Shown: positions 8,456 through 16,994, counted from the stretch's first letter. The stretch is 64,000 nt of DNA from Pseudoclavibacter sp. AY1F1 (GCF_002931075.1 NZ_PSTQ01000004.1:186001-250000); one strand, 5' to 3'. Numbers and translations are program-made. The notes: generated by a model from the sequence alone, not told the origin.

Positions 8456-9778
8456 CTAGGAGAGGTTGCCTCGGATGAGGTGCCGCACGACGCCGGTCAG
8501 CACGTCGAGCCCAGCGACGAGGTCGCCTGGCTCCGTGTACTCCCCCTCGTTGTGGGAGATCCCGTCGACGGACGGCACGAAGAGCATCACCGTCGGCACG
8601 AGCTCCTTCATGTTCGTCGAGTCGTGCCCGGCGACGGTCATGATCTCGTCGTTCGACAGGCCGAGCTCCTCGGCGACCGAGCGCGCCAGGTCGACGCCTG
8701 CCGGCTGGTACGGGTTGATGTCCCACGAGTGCGACAGCGTGCGCTCGATCTCGACGTCGGCCTTCGCCTCGATCTCCGCGAAGCGCGCATCCAGGAGGGC
8801 GTTGGCTTCCGCGAGCAGCGCCTCGTCGTCGCAGCGTAGGTCGAGCAGCAGCGTCACCTCGCTGGCGACGACGACCGGCGAGTTCGGGTATACGTCGAGT
8901 TGCCCGACCGCCGTGTGCAGCTTGCCTGGGAAGCGGTCGGTGAGCTCACGCGCGAAGACGACCAGCAGCGAGGCGCCGTAGAGGGCGTCCTTGCGGTCCT
9001 CCATAACGGTCGCGCCGGAGTGCGCCTGCTCGCCGCGCACCACAACCCGGTACTTGCTGGCTGCCCAGGTCGCGGTGACAAGACCGATGGTCGTGCCGGC
9101 GTTCTCGAGCAGGCGCCCCTGCTCGATGTGGATCTCGGCGCAGAGCGCGGCAACAGGGCCGGCGCCTTCTCCCAGGAATCCGGTGGGGCGCAGCGCCTCC
9201 TCGACGCTGATACCTGCCTTGTCGCGCACCGCCAGCGCATCCTCGAGTGGGAGCACGCCCGTGTAGACCGACGAGCCCATCATGGAGGGCACGAACCGCG
9301 AGCCCTCTTCGTTGAACCAGTTCACGACGGCCACGTTGTACTTCGCGCCCTCGGCGACACCGGCCGAAGCACCGCCGGCCGAAGCTTCGTCGGCGATGCG
9401 GAACGCGGCGTGCGCCGCGGCCAGCACCCCGTAGGCACCGTCGTACTTGCCCGCGGTCGGCTGCGAGTCCATGTGCGAGCCGATCAGCACGTAGGGCGCC
9501 CCGGGCACGAGCTCGAGCAGCCCGAACTGGTTGCCGATCCTGTCGTACTCGACCGTGAACCCTCGGCCTTCCAGCAGCCCCTGGAACCAGCGGCGCTGCT
9601 CGTTGTCTGCCTCGCTCGCGGCCTGGCGGTCGACGCCGCCATGGCCCGTCGCCCCGAAACCGCCCATGGTGTCGAAGTCGCGCAGGAAGCTCTCGTGCGC
9701 GTCGCCGCTCGCCGAGGACGTGGCGGTGGATGCAGCGCTGTCGGCCTGCGCCGTCGCGCGGTCATGCTTGTCGATCAT
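8456..9778 (-). CDS. M20 amidohydrolase (N-carbamoyl-amino acid / allantoate / ureido hydrolase type)
   Basis: The 440-residue metalloenzyme belongs to the Zn-dependent hydrolase group that removes carbamoyl or ureido groups as CO2 and ammonia. Metal and catalytic residues are visible: HMD (His102, Asp104), KYDGAYG (Asp113), NEEGSRF (Glu157-Glu158), IHIEQG (His217) and a C-terminal His in DGISHNEGEYT. The N-terminal 28 residues are Ala/Ser-rich and an Ala/Gly insertion lies near residue 135. The ATG overlaps the stop of the dehydrogenase gene. In this context a ureido acid made by the deiminase-like protein is an attractive substrate; this is inference. Confidence 0.83.
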   Translation of the reverse strand: MIDKHDRATAQADSAASTATSSASGDAHESFLRDFDTMGGFGATGHGGVDRQAASEADNEQRRWFQGLLEGRGFTVEYDRIGNQFGLLELVPGAPYVLIGSHMDSQPTAGKYDGAYGVLAAAHAAFRIADEASAGGASAGVAEGAKYNVAVVNWFNEEGSRFVPSMMGSSVYTGVLPLEDALAVRDKAGISVEEALRPTGFLGEGAGPVAALCAEIHIEQGRLLENAGTTIGLVTATWAASKYRVVVRGEQAHSGATVMEDRKDALYGASLLVVFARELTDRFPGKLHTAVGQLDVYPNSPVVVASEVTLLLDLRCDDEALLAEANALLDARFAEIEAKADVEIERTLSHSWDINPYQPAGVDLARSVAEELGLSNDEIMTVAGHDSTNMKELVPTVMLFVPSVDGISHNEGEYTEPGDLVAGLDVLTGVVRHLIRGNLS

Positions 9779-10749
9779 TGAGTGCTCCAGTTGGGGTCGG
9801 CTGGTGCGCCGAGCTCGGCGATGATGTTGAGGGCCGGCTGGGTTTCGTAGCCGGCGAGGGCAGCATCCGACCACCAGGCCGTATGCGGTGTAATGACGGT
9901 GCCTGGGTCGGTGCGCATGGAGTCGCTCGGATGCGGTGGCTCCCCGTCGAGGACGTCGGCCGCGTAGGTGCGCAGCGCGCCGCTCGCGAGGGCCGCTTGA
10001 ATGGCCGTCTCGTCGACGAGCCCGGCCCGGGAGACGTTGACGACGACCGCGCCGGCGGGCAGCAACGCGAGCGCGTCGTTGCCGATGATGCCGCGCGACT
10101 CGGCAGTCAGGGGCAGGTGGAGGCTCAGCGAGTCGGATGCGGCGAGGAGCTCGTCGAGCGACTCGACGAGCTCGACACCCTCCGGAGCCTCCTTGGCGTA
10201 GGGGTCGAAGGCGAGGACCCGCCCGAAGCTGGGGCGTGCGATCTCGGCGAGCCTGCCGCCGATGCGCCCGAGTCCGACGAGCCCGAGTGTGAGGGAGCTG
10301 AGGCGGCGCGGCACTTGCAGCCGCGCGGTTGCCTCATCGGTCCATTCCCCGCTGCGCACGAGCTGCAGGCTGCGCAGCAGGGATCTTTCGGCGGCGAGCA
10401 GCAGCGTGAGCGCGTGGGCTGCGACCTCTTCCGTCGCGACCCCGGCGAGGGTCACGACCTTCACGCCTCGCGCGGCGGCGGCATCCGCGTCGATCATGTC
10501 GGTGCCGACGGAGCTCGTCGCGAGGAGGCGAAGCGACGGCAGCTGGGCCAGGACATCCGCCGTGATGCGCGCGTAGCCGACGACGGCCGCGACGGCGTCG
10601 AGGTGCTCGCGTGGCACCACGGCGTCGAGCCCTGGTGAGGTCGGCAGCTCGAGGTGGGCGGTCGCGTACCCGGCTTCCCGCAGGAGCCTGGCGGCAGGCT
10701 CCTGCGACAGGTCGGTGGTGTCGGTGAAGATGACCAGTGGGCGCGTCAT
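9775..10749 (-). CDS. D-isomer-specific 2-hydroxyacid dehydrogenase
   Basis: This 324-residue NAD(P)-dependent oxidoreductase interconverts a 2-hydroxy and a 2-oxo acid. It shows the Rossmann motif GLVGLGRIGG and the catalytic trio as Arg in NVSRAGLVDE, Glu in DVLDGEPPHP and His in TPHTAWW. The start was set at MTRPLV, since the longer open frame runs through the ABC ATPase gene. It lies between the importer and the M20 enzyme with an ATGA overlap to the latter, so it belongs to the same transcript. The substrate is unknown; a 2-oxo/2-hydroxy guanidino acid would fit the neighbours. Confidence 0.85.
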   Translation of the reverse strand: MTRPLVIFTDTTDLSQEPAARLLREAGYATAHLELPTSPGLDAVVPREHLDAVAAVVGYARITADVLAQLPSLRLLATSSVGTDMIDADAAAARGVKVVTLAGVATEEVAAHALTLLLAAERSLLRSLQLVRSGEWTDEATARLQVPRRLSSLTLGLVGLGRIGGRLAEIARPSFGRVLAFDPYAKEAPEGVELVESLDELLAASDSLSLHLPLTAESRGIIGNDALALLPAGAVVVNVSRAGLVDETAIQAALASGALRTYAADVLDGEPPHPSDSMRTDPGTVITPHTAWWSDAALAGYETQPALNIIAELGAPADPNWSTQ

Positions 10750-10759
10750 GTCAGCTCTC

Positions 10760-11542
10760 TTACTTGAGGACGCGCGCCAGGAAGCGCTTCGTGCGTTCGT
10801 GCTGCGGGTTCTGGATGACGTCCTCAGGGGCGCCCTCTTCGACGATGACGCCGCCGTCCATGAAGACGACGCGGTCGCAGACGTCGCGCGCGAAGCCGAT
10901 CTCATGGGTCACGACAACCATCGTCATGCCCTCCTTCGCGAGCTTCGTCATGACCTGCAGCACCTCGCCGACAAGCTCGGGATCGAGCGCCGATGTCGGC
11001 TCATCGAAGAGCAGCACGCTCGGCTTCATGGCGAGCGCGCGGGCGATCGCCACCCGCTGCTGCTGGCCGCCGGAGAGCTGAGACGGGTAGTTTTCGCCTT
11101 TGTCCGCAAGGCCGACCTGCTCGAGCAGCACCTTCGCCGCCGCGATGGCCTCCGACTTCTTGTGGCCGAGGATCTGCACGGGCGACTCGATGATGTTCTC
11201 GATCGCCGTCATGTGCGGGAAGAGGTTGAAGCGCTGGAAGACCATGCCGATGTCTCGGCGGCGCTTCGCGATCTCGTTCGGGCGCAGCTCGTAGAGCTTG
11301 CCGTTCTTCTCCTTGTAGCCAACGGGCTCACCCGCTACCCGGATGATCCCGCGGTCGGCGGTCTCGAGGTGATTGAGGCAGCGCAGGAGCGTCGACTTAC
11401 CCGAGCCGGAGGGGCCGAGGATGCTGACGACCTCGCCGGCGTGCACGTCGAGCGAGATGTCCTTGAGCACTTCGACGCTGCCGAACGACTTGGCGACGTT
11501 GCGCAGCTCGATCATGGGGGCAGCCTGCGTGGATGCTGGCAT
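10760..11542 (-). CDS. Amino-acid ABC transporter ATP-binding protein
   Basis: The 260-residue ATPase powers a polar amino-acid importer. It shows Walker [10 protein letters not shown], the Q-loop region, signature LSGGQQQR, Walker [13 protein letters not shown] and the switch histidine in VVVTHEIGF, a pattern typical of the GlnQ/HisP group. The start MPASTQ overlaps the permease stop by one base (TGATG), which sets it firmly against the longer open frame. It works with the permease and binding protein immediately upstream in the operon. Confidence 0.92.
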   Translation of the reverse strand: MPASTQAAPMIELRNVAKSFGSVEVLKDISLDVHAGEVVSILGPSGSGKSTLLRCLNHLETADRGIIRVAGEPVGYKEKNGKLYELRPNEIAKRRRDIGMVFQRFNLFPHMTAIENIIESPVQILGHKKSEAIAAAKVLLEQVGLADKGENYPSQLSGGQQQRVAIARALAMKPSVLLFDEPTSALDPELVGEVLQVMTKLAKEGMTMVVVTHEIGFARDVCDRVVFMDGGVIVEEGAPEDVIQNPQHERTKRFLARVLK

Positions 11543-12507
11543 CAGCGGAGCACCTCTCTGCTTGTTCCTGAAGACCTGCGGTTGGGCAGAATCGAGTTGA
11601 GGACTCGCTTCCACACGGGTTCTGGGGTCGCGAAGCCCCGCGACTTGCCGAGCTTGCGCTCGAGGAAGCCCTGGCCGATGCTCGCGATCGAGGTGAGGAT
11701 CAGGTACCAGATGCTCGCGACGAGCAGCATCTCCATGCGGCTGAAGTCCGCGGCACCGATCTGTTGGGCTCTGGTCAGCAGGTCGCCCGCGCCGATCACC
11801 GACACGAGCGAGGTCTCCTTGAGCAGCGTGACGAGCTCGTTGCCCATGGGCGGGACGATCGAGCGCAGCGCCTGCGGCAGGATGATGCGGAACATGATCT
11901 TGCCCTGCGTCATGCCGAGCGCCTCGGCCGCCTCCTTCTGACCGGGGTCGATGGAGATGATGCCGCCGCGGATGATCTCCGACATGTACGCGGACTCATT
12001 GGCGGCGAGGCCGAGCACGGCCGCCGTGAGCGGGAGGATGAGGTCGTTCGTGTCGAGCTGCACGAACACCAGGTCGATCTGCGGGAAGAACAGGGCCAGG
12101 TTGAACCAGATGAGGATCTGGACCAGGATCGGCGTCCCGCGGAAGATCCAGACGAATCCGCTCGAGATGGCGCGCAGCACCCCGTTGCTGGAGATGCGCA
12201 TCACGGCGAGCGTGATGCCGCCGATGATGCCGAGGATCATGCTGACGACGGTCAGCATGATCGTGATGAGGAGGCCCTGCATGATGGCCTCTGCGAAGAC
12301 TCTCGAGCCGACCTTCTCCCAGCGGATGCTCGATCCCGTCGCGACGTCGTAGATCAGCTTCCCGACGAAGAGGAGCACGATCGCGGCGAAGATCCATTGG
12401 CCGTAGTGCCGCAGTGGGACGATTTTTGGGGCGTCGGCCGCGGGCGCGGCGGGGGCGGTGGAGACCGCTCCCGTCGCGCCCGTGGAGGGGCCGGTCGAGT
12501 GAGTCAC
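11542..12507 (-). CDS. Amino-acid ABC transporter permease
   Basis: The 321-residue inner-membrane subunit has a disordered Ala/Thr-rich N-terminus (about 30 residues), then at least five hydrophobic segments with the HisM/GlnP-type core. The coupling-loop region reads [25 protein letters not shown] split over the EAA motif and its extension. A single permease gene implies a homodimer. It is translated between the binding protein and the ATPase. Specificity for arginine-like or other polar amino acids is suggested only by the surrounding guanidino-related genes. Confidence 0.9.
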   Translation of the reverse strand: MTHSTGPSTGATGAVSTAPAAPAADAPKIVPLRHYGQWIFAAIVLLFVGKLIYDVATGSSIRWEKVGSRVFAEAIMQGLLITIMLTVVSMILGIIGGITLAVMRISSNGVLRAISSGFVWIFRGTPILVQILIWFNLALFFPQIDLVFVQLDTNDLILPLTAAVLGLAANESAYMSEIIRGGIISIDPGQKEAAEALGMTQGKIMFRIILPQALRSIVPPMGNELVTLLKETSLVSVIGAGDLLTRAQQIGAADFSRMEMLLVASIWYLILTSIASIGQGFLERKLGKSRGFATPEPVWKRVLNSILPNRRSSGTSREVLR

Positions 12508-12547
12508 TGTTCTTCAGCTCCGTTGTGTTTCTTCGTGCCTGTCGCTG

Positions 12548-13438
12548 TTACTCGGCGCCGTTGATGACGACTTCGGTGACAGCTCCGCCTTCCTGGCCGT
12601 GGGAGGCCAGGATGTCGGCGTAGGTGCCGTCGTCGATGAGCGACTGGAGTGCTGCCTGGATGGCGGCGCTCAGCGTGTTGTCCTTAGCGACTGCCATGCC
12701 GAGGGGCTCTGGCTGGAAGGGCTCCTCGTTGGCGAGCTCGAAGCCGCCTGCCTGTTCGACGTTGTAGCTCGCGACCGGGTACTGGCTGACCGACGCGACT
12801 GCGCGGCCGGACTGCACCTGGATGAGCGCGTCGTTGTCGGTGGACTGCGCCGAGATCTCGATCGGGCTGGAGGCGCAGATGTCGGTGTTGAAGGCCTCGA
12901 GGATGCCCTGCTGCGCGGAGTCGCGGAGCACGGAGACAGCCTTGCCGCAGAGGTCGGCCTCGGCCGCGATGCCCTCCGGGTTGCCTTCGGCGACGACGAT
13001 GCCCTGGCCGGCGTTGAAGTAGTCGACGAAGTCGTAGTTCTCCTGGCGCTCCGGGGTGTCGGTCATGGCGGCGACGACGACGTCGTAGCGAGCCGTGTCG
13101 AGCGACGGGAGGAGCGTGTCGAACGCGACGTTCTCGATCGTGACCTCGAGGCCGAGCTTCTGGCCGACGGCCTTGATGAGGTCCATGTCGAGACCGATGA
13201 CGGTTGCGCCGTCGGCGTCGAGGTACTCGTATGGCGGGTAGTACGCCTCGGTGCCGACGGTGAGGGTGCCGGCGTCGGCGATCTCCTGCGGGAGGAGCGC
13301 GACTGCCGCCTCGTCGACGGCGACTTCAGAGACGTCCGCCTCCGGTGCATCGCCTGACGCGCATCCTGCGAGCAGTGCGGTGAGTGCGACGAACGAGGCG
13401 CCAGCCAGGCCCGCCTTCATGAGCTTCTTGGATGCCAT
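12548..13438 (-). CDS. Amino-acid ABC transporter substrate-binding lipoprotein
   Basis: This 296-residue extracellular receptor has a lipoprotein signal ending LLAGC and a SBP_bac_3 core starting LTVGTEAYYPPYEY, with GLDMDLIKAVGQKLG and DVVVAAMTDTPERQ. The Asp/Arg pair that normally clamps the alpha-amino and carboxylate groups is probably in MTDTPER, supporting an amino-acid-like ligand. It is the first gene of the importer operon, and its leader carries a palindrome and a motif shared with the deiminase-like gene. Confidence 0.9.
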   Translation of the reverse strand: MASKKLMKAGLAGASFVALTALLAGCASGDAPEADVSEVAVDEAAVALLPQEIADAGTLTVGTEAYYPPYEYLDADGATVIGLDMDLIKAVGQKLGLEVTIENVAFDTLLPSLDTARYDVVVAAMTDTPERQENYDFVDYFNAGQGIVVAEGNPEGIAAEADLCGKAVSVLRDSAQQGILEAFNTDICASSPIEISAQSTDNDALIQVQSGRAVASVSQYPVASYNVEQAGGFELANEEPFQPEPLGMAVAKDNTLSAAIQAALQSLIDDGTYADILASHGQEGGAVTEVVINGAE

Positions 13439-13456
13439 GTGAATTTCTCCTTCTCT

Positions 13457-13475
13457 TGATCACCAGCAGTGATCA
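13457..13475. promoter_or_regulatory. Palindrome TGATCAC-N5-GTGATCA in the leader of the importer operon
   Basis: Perfect 7-base arms at 13457-13463 and 13469-13475 flank CAGCA, 19 bases upstream of the binding-protein start. The shape suits a dimeric repressor, and the position just before the ribosome site would block transcription or form an RNA hairpin. The regulator is not identified. Confidence 0.5.
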
Positions 13476-13483
13476 TCTGTAGG

Positions 13484-13500
13484 CAACATGCGTAATCTAG
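13484..13500 (-). promoter_or_regulatory. Copy 1 of a promoter motif shared with the deiminase-like operon
   Basis: On the minus strand it reads CTAGATTACGCATGTTG, with AGTT five bases further upstream, 45 bases before the binding-protein gene. The same arrangement, CTAGACAACGCATGATG, occurs at 16969-16985, also preceded by AGTT at the same spacing. Fourteen of 17 positions agree. It could be a shared activator/repressor site or overlapping promoter elements. Confidence 0.5.
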
Positions 13501-13631
13501 GAGGCAACTTGCCGCCGGAGGCGCCAAGTCACGCAGGGTTTACAAGGGCGTTACGTGCCGAGCAAACGCTCGGTCTGTTCAGGGAACCGACAGTACTGCG
13601 TCCGTCGAGTTCGGGATTGCATCAAAGGAAC

Positions 13632-14225
13632 TCAGGTGGTGCCTCCCCACGCTGCGGGAGCGAGCACCCAGAGGAGTTCGACTCCCTCGGTCGAGTCGAG
13701 CGTGTGCCACGTGTGCGGCTCGCGCCCGTCAAGTGTGATCGAGTCGCCGGACTCGAGCTCCCACGTCTCCGACGCCAGCACAACCGTGATCGACCCGCGC
13801 AGCACGTGCAGGAAGTCGACCTCGCAGTTCACGGAGTAGAGCTCCTCTCCCCCGGTCCCCGACATGCCGGCGTCGACACGGGATCGCACCACCTGGAACC
13901 GCGGGTCGTTGCGGGGGCTGAGCAGGCGCTCGTACACGTTCGTGCCGCCGAGGTTGATCTGCGGGGCGTCCTCGAAGCGCACGAGCTTCGCATCCGGTGC
14001 GCTGAAGAGCTCGCCGACCTCGATGTTGAGCACGTCGCAGAGCAGCACGAGCGTCGAGACGCTCGGTGAGGTCTGGTCGCGCTCCACTCGGCTGAGGAAG
14101 CTCTTGCTGAGCCCCGTTGCACTGGCGAGCTGCTCGATCGTCATCTGCCGAAGCTGGCGCACCGATCGAAGCCTGCCGCCGATGGCGGCCGGCTCGTTGC
14201 GGGGCACGACGGGCAGGGCCCTCAC
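13632..14225 (-). CDS. XRE-family regulator with C-terminal cupin sensor domain
   Basis: The 197-residue transcription factor has an HTH_3 domain at about residues 14-68 (RLRSVRQLRQMTIEQLA, GLSKSFLSRVERD) and a cupin barrel at about 115-190 (DFLHVLRGS, GREPHTWHT), the layout of PuuR-like regulators that sense small metabolites. It starts with GTG overlapping the stop of the ThDP gene (14222-14225). Position inside the island makes it the probable local regulator, and the palindrome at 16955-16994 or the shared motif is a candidate target. The effector is unknown. Confidence 0.88.
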   Translation of the reverse strand: MRALPVVPRNEPAAIGGRLRSVRQLRQMTIEQLASATGLSKSFLSRVERDQTSPSVSTLVLLCDVLNIEVGELFSAPDAKLVRFEDAPQINLGGTNVYERLLSPRNDPRFQVVRSRVDAGMSGTGGEELYSVNCEVDFLHVLRGSITVVLASETWELESGDSITLDGREPHTWHTLDSTEGVELLWVLAPAAWGGTT

Positions 14226-15898
14226 CGGTGCACCGCGGGCCGATGCGTGTGGGTCGGCTCGAACAGCTCAAGGGTCGCTGGCAGCACCAGCACGCGGGGA
14301 CCTGGGGTGCGGATGCTCTCGGCGAGTTCTGCGGCGAGGGTGTCGAGCTCCACGGGCCTCGACTCGACTCCGAACGCGCGTGCGACGGCGAGGTAGTCCG
14401 GGCCAGTGAGCTCAGTCGCCGTGGCGCGTCCGTACGCCTCGTTCATGTAGCCGCGCAGCACGCCGTAGCCGCCGTCGTCGACTACCAGCCAGGTGACGCT
14501 GAGCTGGGATTGCGCGAGCGTCGACAGCTCGGCGACCCCGTAAAGGCCGCCGCCGTCTCCGGAGATGGCAACAACTGGCGCACCGTTGGGGTTGTCCCGC
14601 GATCGAGAGGCGAACGATGCGCCGATAGCGCCGGGGAGACCGAAGCCGAGGCCGCCGCACTGCCCGTTCTCGTAGACCCCGCCGCGTGCATCCCACGCCG
14701 ACCAGGCCCAGTAGGCGCTGATCGTCATGTCCCAGAAGGTGGCGACGTCGTCGGGGATCGCCGAGCGGAGCGTGTCGAGGAGCTGGCGCTCCTTCTGCAG
14801 CGGCTGCGCGTCGAGACGTGTGCGCACCGCCTGGAGGAGCTCGTCGATCGCAGGGCGCGCATCCGCTCGCTCGCCGGCCCCGCTCGCGCGCAGCCGGTCG
14901 AGGATGCCCTGCAGCGCCAGCCCGGCGTCGGAGCGCAGCGTGATCGTGCCGGCGTGGTTGGCACCGAGCACACGAGCGTCGGCGTCGATATGGATGACCG
15001 TGCCGGTCGGCGCGAGGCGGAAGTAGTTCGAGGACAGCTCACTCAGACCGGTGCCGATGACGACCAGCACGTCGGCCGCCTCAAGGAACTCGGTGGTCGC
15101 GATGTCCTCGATCCAGCCCTCGGCCGACAGCGGATGCGCCCACGGGAACGCGCTGCGCCCGCCGTAGGTCGTGACCACCGGAGCCTGCAGCTGCTCTGCA
15201 AGTTGCTCGAGCAGCTCGCCAGCGCCAGAGCGGACGACGCCTCCACCCGCATAGATGCGGGGGTTCGCCGACGCCGCCAGCAGGCTCGCGGCCGCCGCGA
15301 GCTGCGCATCCGACGCCTCAGGCGCAAGCGCGTAGGCCTCGGCAGCGATGCCGTTCAGCTGCCCATCGGCGAGCTCGATGCTCGCCTGCTGCACGTCGTG
15401 CGGCACCTCGACGTACACGGGGCCAGCTGGCGCGCTCTGCGCCGTGCGCCACGCCTCGACCAGCGTCGGCACGATCTGCTCGACCGAGCGGATGCTCCAC
15501 GTGCCCTTCGCGATTCCGCGGAAGTGCGCTTCCTGGTCGCGCAGCTCGTGCAGGTAGCCGTGCGCCTGGCCGCCGATGCCCGGAGTGGGCACCTGCGCGG
15601 AGATGAGGAGCACGGGAGAGCTGGCGGTCGCCGCTTCCTGGAGGCCGGGCAGTGCCGTCAGCGCGCCTGGCCCCGCCGAGAGCAGCAACGGGGTGACCGT
15701 TCCCGTGACCCGTGCGTGCCCGTCCGCCATGAACGCCGCGTTGTTCTCGACTCGCGCGCCCAGGTAGTCGAGCGAGCTGTCGCCAAGCGCGTCGAACATG
15801 GGGAGCGCGTGCTGCCCGGGGAGTCCGACGACACGCTCCGCGCCGAGTGCCTCGAGCGTCCGGATGACAAGTTCCCCGCCGGTGACGTTTTCTGACAT
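14222..15898 (-). CDS. Thiamine-diphosphate-dependent enzyme (acetolactate synthase-like, 2-oxo acid decarboxylase candidate)
   Basis: At 558 residues it has the three-domain layout of the family. The N-terminal Pyr domain holds the catalytic Glu in RVENNAAFMADG; a central domain follows; the C-terminal PP domain begins its cofactor site with GDGGGLYG and continues to VVDDGGYGVLR, with Asp-Asp where many relatives have Asn. The family includes acetolactate synthase, benzoylformate decarboxylase and the 2-ketoarginine decarboxylase AruI. Given the guanidino-related neighbours, decarboxylation of a 2-oxo guanidino acid is the favoured but unproven role. Its ATG lies 3 bases after the preceding stop codon. 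Confidence 0.82.
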   Translation of the reverse strand: MSENVTGGELVIRTLEALGAERVVGLPGQHALPMFDALGDSSLDYLGARVENNAAFMADGHARVTGTVTPLLLSAGPGALTALPGLQEAATASSPVLLISAQVPTPGIGGQAHGYLHELRDQEAHFRGIAKGTWSIRSVEQIVPTLVEAWRTAQSAPAGPVYVEVPHDVQQASIELADGQLNGIAAEAYALAPEASDAQLAAAASLLAASANPRIYAGGGVVRSGAGELLEQLAEQLQAPVVTTYGGRSAFPWAHPLSAEGWIEDIATTEFLEAADVLVVIGTGLSELSSNYFRLAPTGTVIHIDADARVLGANHAGTITLRSDAGLALQGILDRLRASGAGERADARPAIDELLQAVRTRLDAQPLQKERQLLDTLRSAIPDDVATFWDMTISAYWAWSAWDARGGVYENGQCGGLGFGLPGAIGASFASRSRDNPNGAPVVAISGDGGGLYGVAELSTLAQSQLSVTWLVVDDGGYGVLRGYMNEAYGRATATELTGPDYLAVARAFGVESRPVELDTLAAELAESIRTPGPRVLVLPATLELFEPTHTHRPAVHR

Positions 15899-15901
15899 CG
15901 C

Positions 15902-16915
15902 TTACCAGTCCCTCTGGAGTTCCATCGTCGAGCAGTGCAGCCCGCCGCCGTTCTTGTTGATCTCGCGGTAGGTGACGGGGATGATCTCCACGCCGTACTT
16001 CGAGTTGAGGAGCTCCGCGGTGCGAGGCAGGTGCGACGGGAAGAGCAGCTTGCGCCGATCGAGCGTCAGGAGGTTGCACGCCCAGTCCTCCTGGGGCGCC
16101 ACGTCGACCGTTTCAATGCCGAGCTTCCAGAGCGCATCGAGGAAGTCGTACGGCGCGATGCGCGAGTTCACGAGAGCGAGGTCATCGTCGAGCATGGCGC
16201 AGCACAGGTCGAGGTGGATCTGGTAACCGGGCATCTGCGAGTGGATGAGCTCGATGCCCTGCTCGTCCAGGATGTTCTTCAGCTGGCGGTAGCCCTCAAC
16301 GTTGCAGCGCACGGAGGTGCCGAAGAACGCGAGGTCGGGGCGAACCTTGATGAAGCTGCCGCCCTCCACGAGACCCGTGCCGGTGATCGTGCCGAGGATG
16401 GGCATGCCCTGGGCCGCGACCGTCTGGGTGATCGACTGCTCCTCACCGCGTCGCATGCGCGGCGCAAGACGGCCGATGATCGCGCCGCCAGGAATCGTGA
16501 CGAGCGGGTCCCGCGTGAAGACGGACTTCGTGAAGCTCGGGGCGAGGTCAGGGGCCATGACGACCTCGACATCGTTGTCTTCGAGCACTGTGACGAAGCT
16601 GTCGAACTCGGAGTGCAGCTTCTCGAGGTCAGGGAACCCGCGGCCTGACCAGTACCAGCGGCGGTCCGGGTCGACGTACGCACCGATCTCGGGCATCCAG
16701 GTGGATTCGCCCGCCTTCTCGACGGCCTCGAGGCCGGCGCTGGGGCGGCGCATCATGATCGTGCGGAGTCGACCGACTTCGTCCTGCGCGCCCCATTTGC
16801 GGCCCCAGTAGGTGGGCAGCTCCGTGTCGGCGAGGAAGCCGGGTTCAGCTTCAGGGCCGAGGAGGCGGTGGAAGGCGCCGTCTGACATCTCGAGGGTGGG
16901 GTCGACGTCGGTCAT
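15902..16915 (-). CDS. Arginine-deiminase-fold guanidino hydrolase
   Basis: This 337-residue member of the guanidino-group-modifying superfamily has the full catalytic set: Asp136 (FTRD), Glu184 (VEGG), His234 and Asp236 (HLD) and Cys328 (GGLHC near the C-terminus). Glu rather than Asp in the EGG motif favours a hydrolase (deiminase or dimethylargininase type) over an amidinotransferase. EGGS replaces the EGGD of arginine deiminase, so the substrate may differ from arginine. The start MTDVDP is chosen because GAAAGG lies 7 bases upstream. It is first in a three-gene transcript with the ThDP enzyme and the regulator. Confidence 0.82.
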   Translation of the reverse strand: MTDVDPTLEMSDGAFHRLLGPEAEPGFLADTELPTYWGRKWGAQDEVGRLRTIMMRRPSAGLEAVEKAGESTWMPEIGAYVDPDRRWYWSGRGFPDLEKLHSEFDSFVTVLEDNDVEVVMAPDLAPSFTKSVFTRDPLVTIPGGAIIGRLAPRMRRGEEQSITQTVAAQGMPILGTITGTGLVEGGSFIKVRPDLAFFGTSVRCNVEGYRQLKNILDEQGIELIHSQMPGYQIHLDLCCAMLDDDLALVNSRIAPYDFLDALWKLGIETVDVAPQEDWACNLLTLDRRKLLFPSHLPRTAELLNSKYGVEIIPVTYREINKNGGGLHCSTMELQRDW

Positions 16916-16954
16916 GTGAAAACCTTTCGTGGTCGCGTCGTTGCGACTCCAAGA

Positions 16955-16994
16955 AGTTTCGCTCACGACATCATGCGTTGTCTAGTGCGAAACT
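16955..16994. promoter_or_regulatory. Two-part palindromic operator candidate upstream of the deiminase-like gene
   Basis: AGTTTCGC (16955-16962) pairs with GCGAAACT (16987-16994), and inside them GACA (16967-16970) pairs with TGTC (16979-16982), each with identical 4-base spacers around a central 8 bases. The perfectly symmetric spacing is hard to explain by chance. It lies between the divergent deiminase-like and SRPBCC genes and overlaps copy 2 of the shared motif (16969-16985). Confidence 0.6.

Noticed and set aside
13439-13631. Guanidine riboswitch in front of the importer operon
   Set aside because: I looked for the conserved ACGR-type loops of the guanidine-I and short guanidine-II/III hairpins and found none; a covariance-model search would settle it.
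15902-16915. Reading the deiminase-fold protein as a glycine amidinotransferase
   Set aside because: The FTRD, Glu in EGG, HLD and C-terminal Cys set matches hydrolases of the superfamily better; amidinotransferases usually have Asp at the Glu position. Kept only as an alternative.
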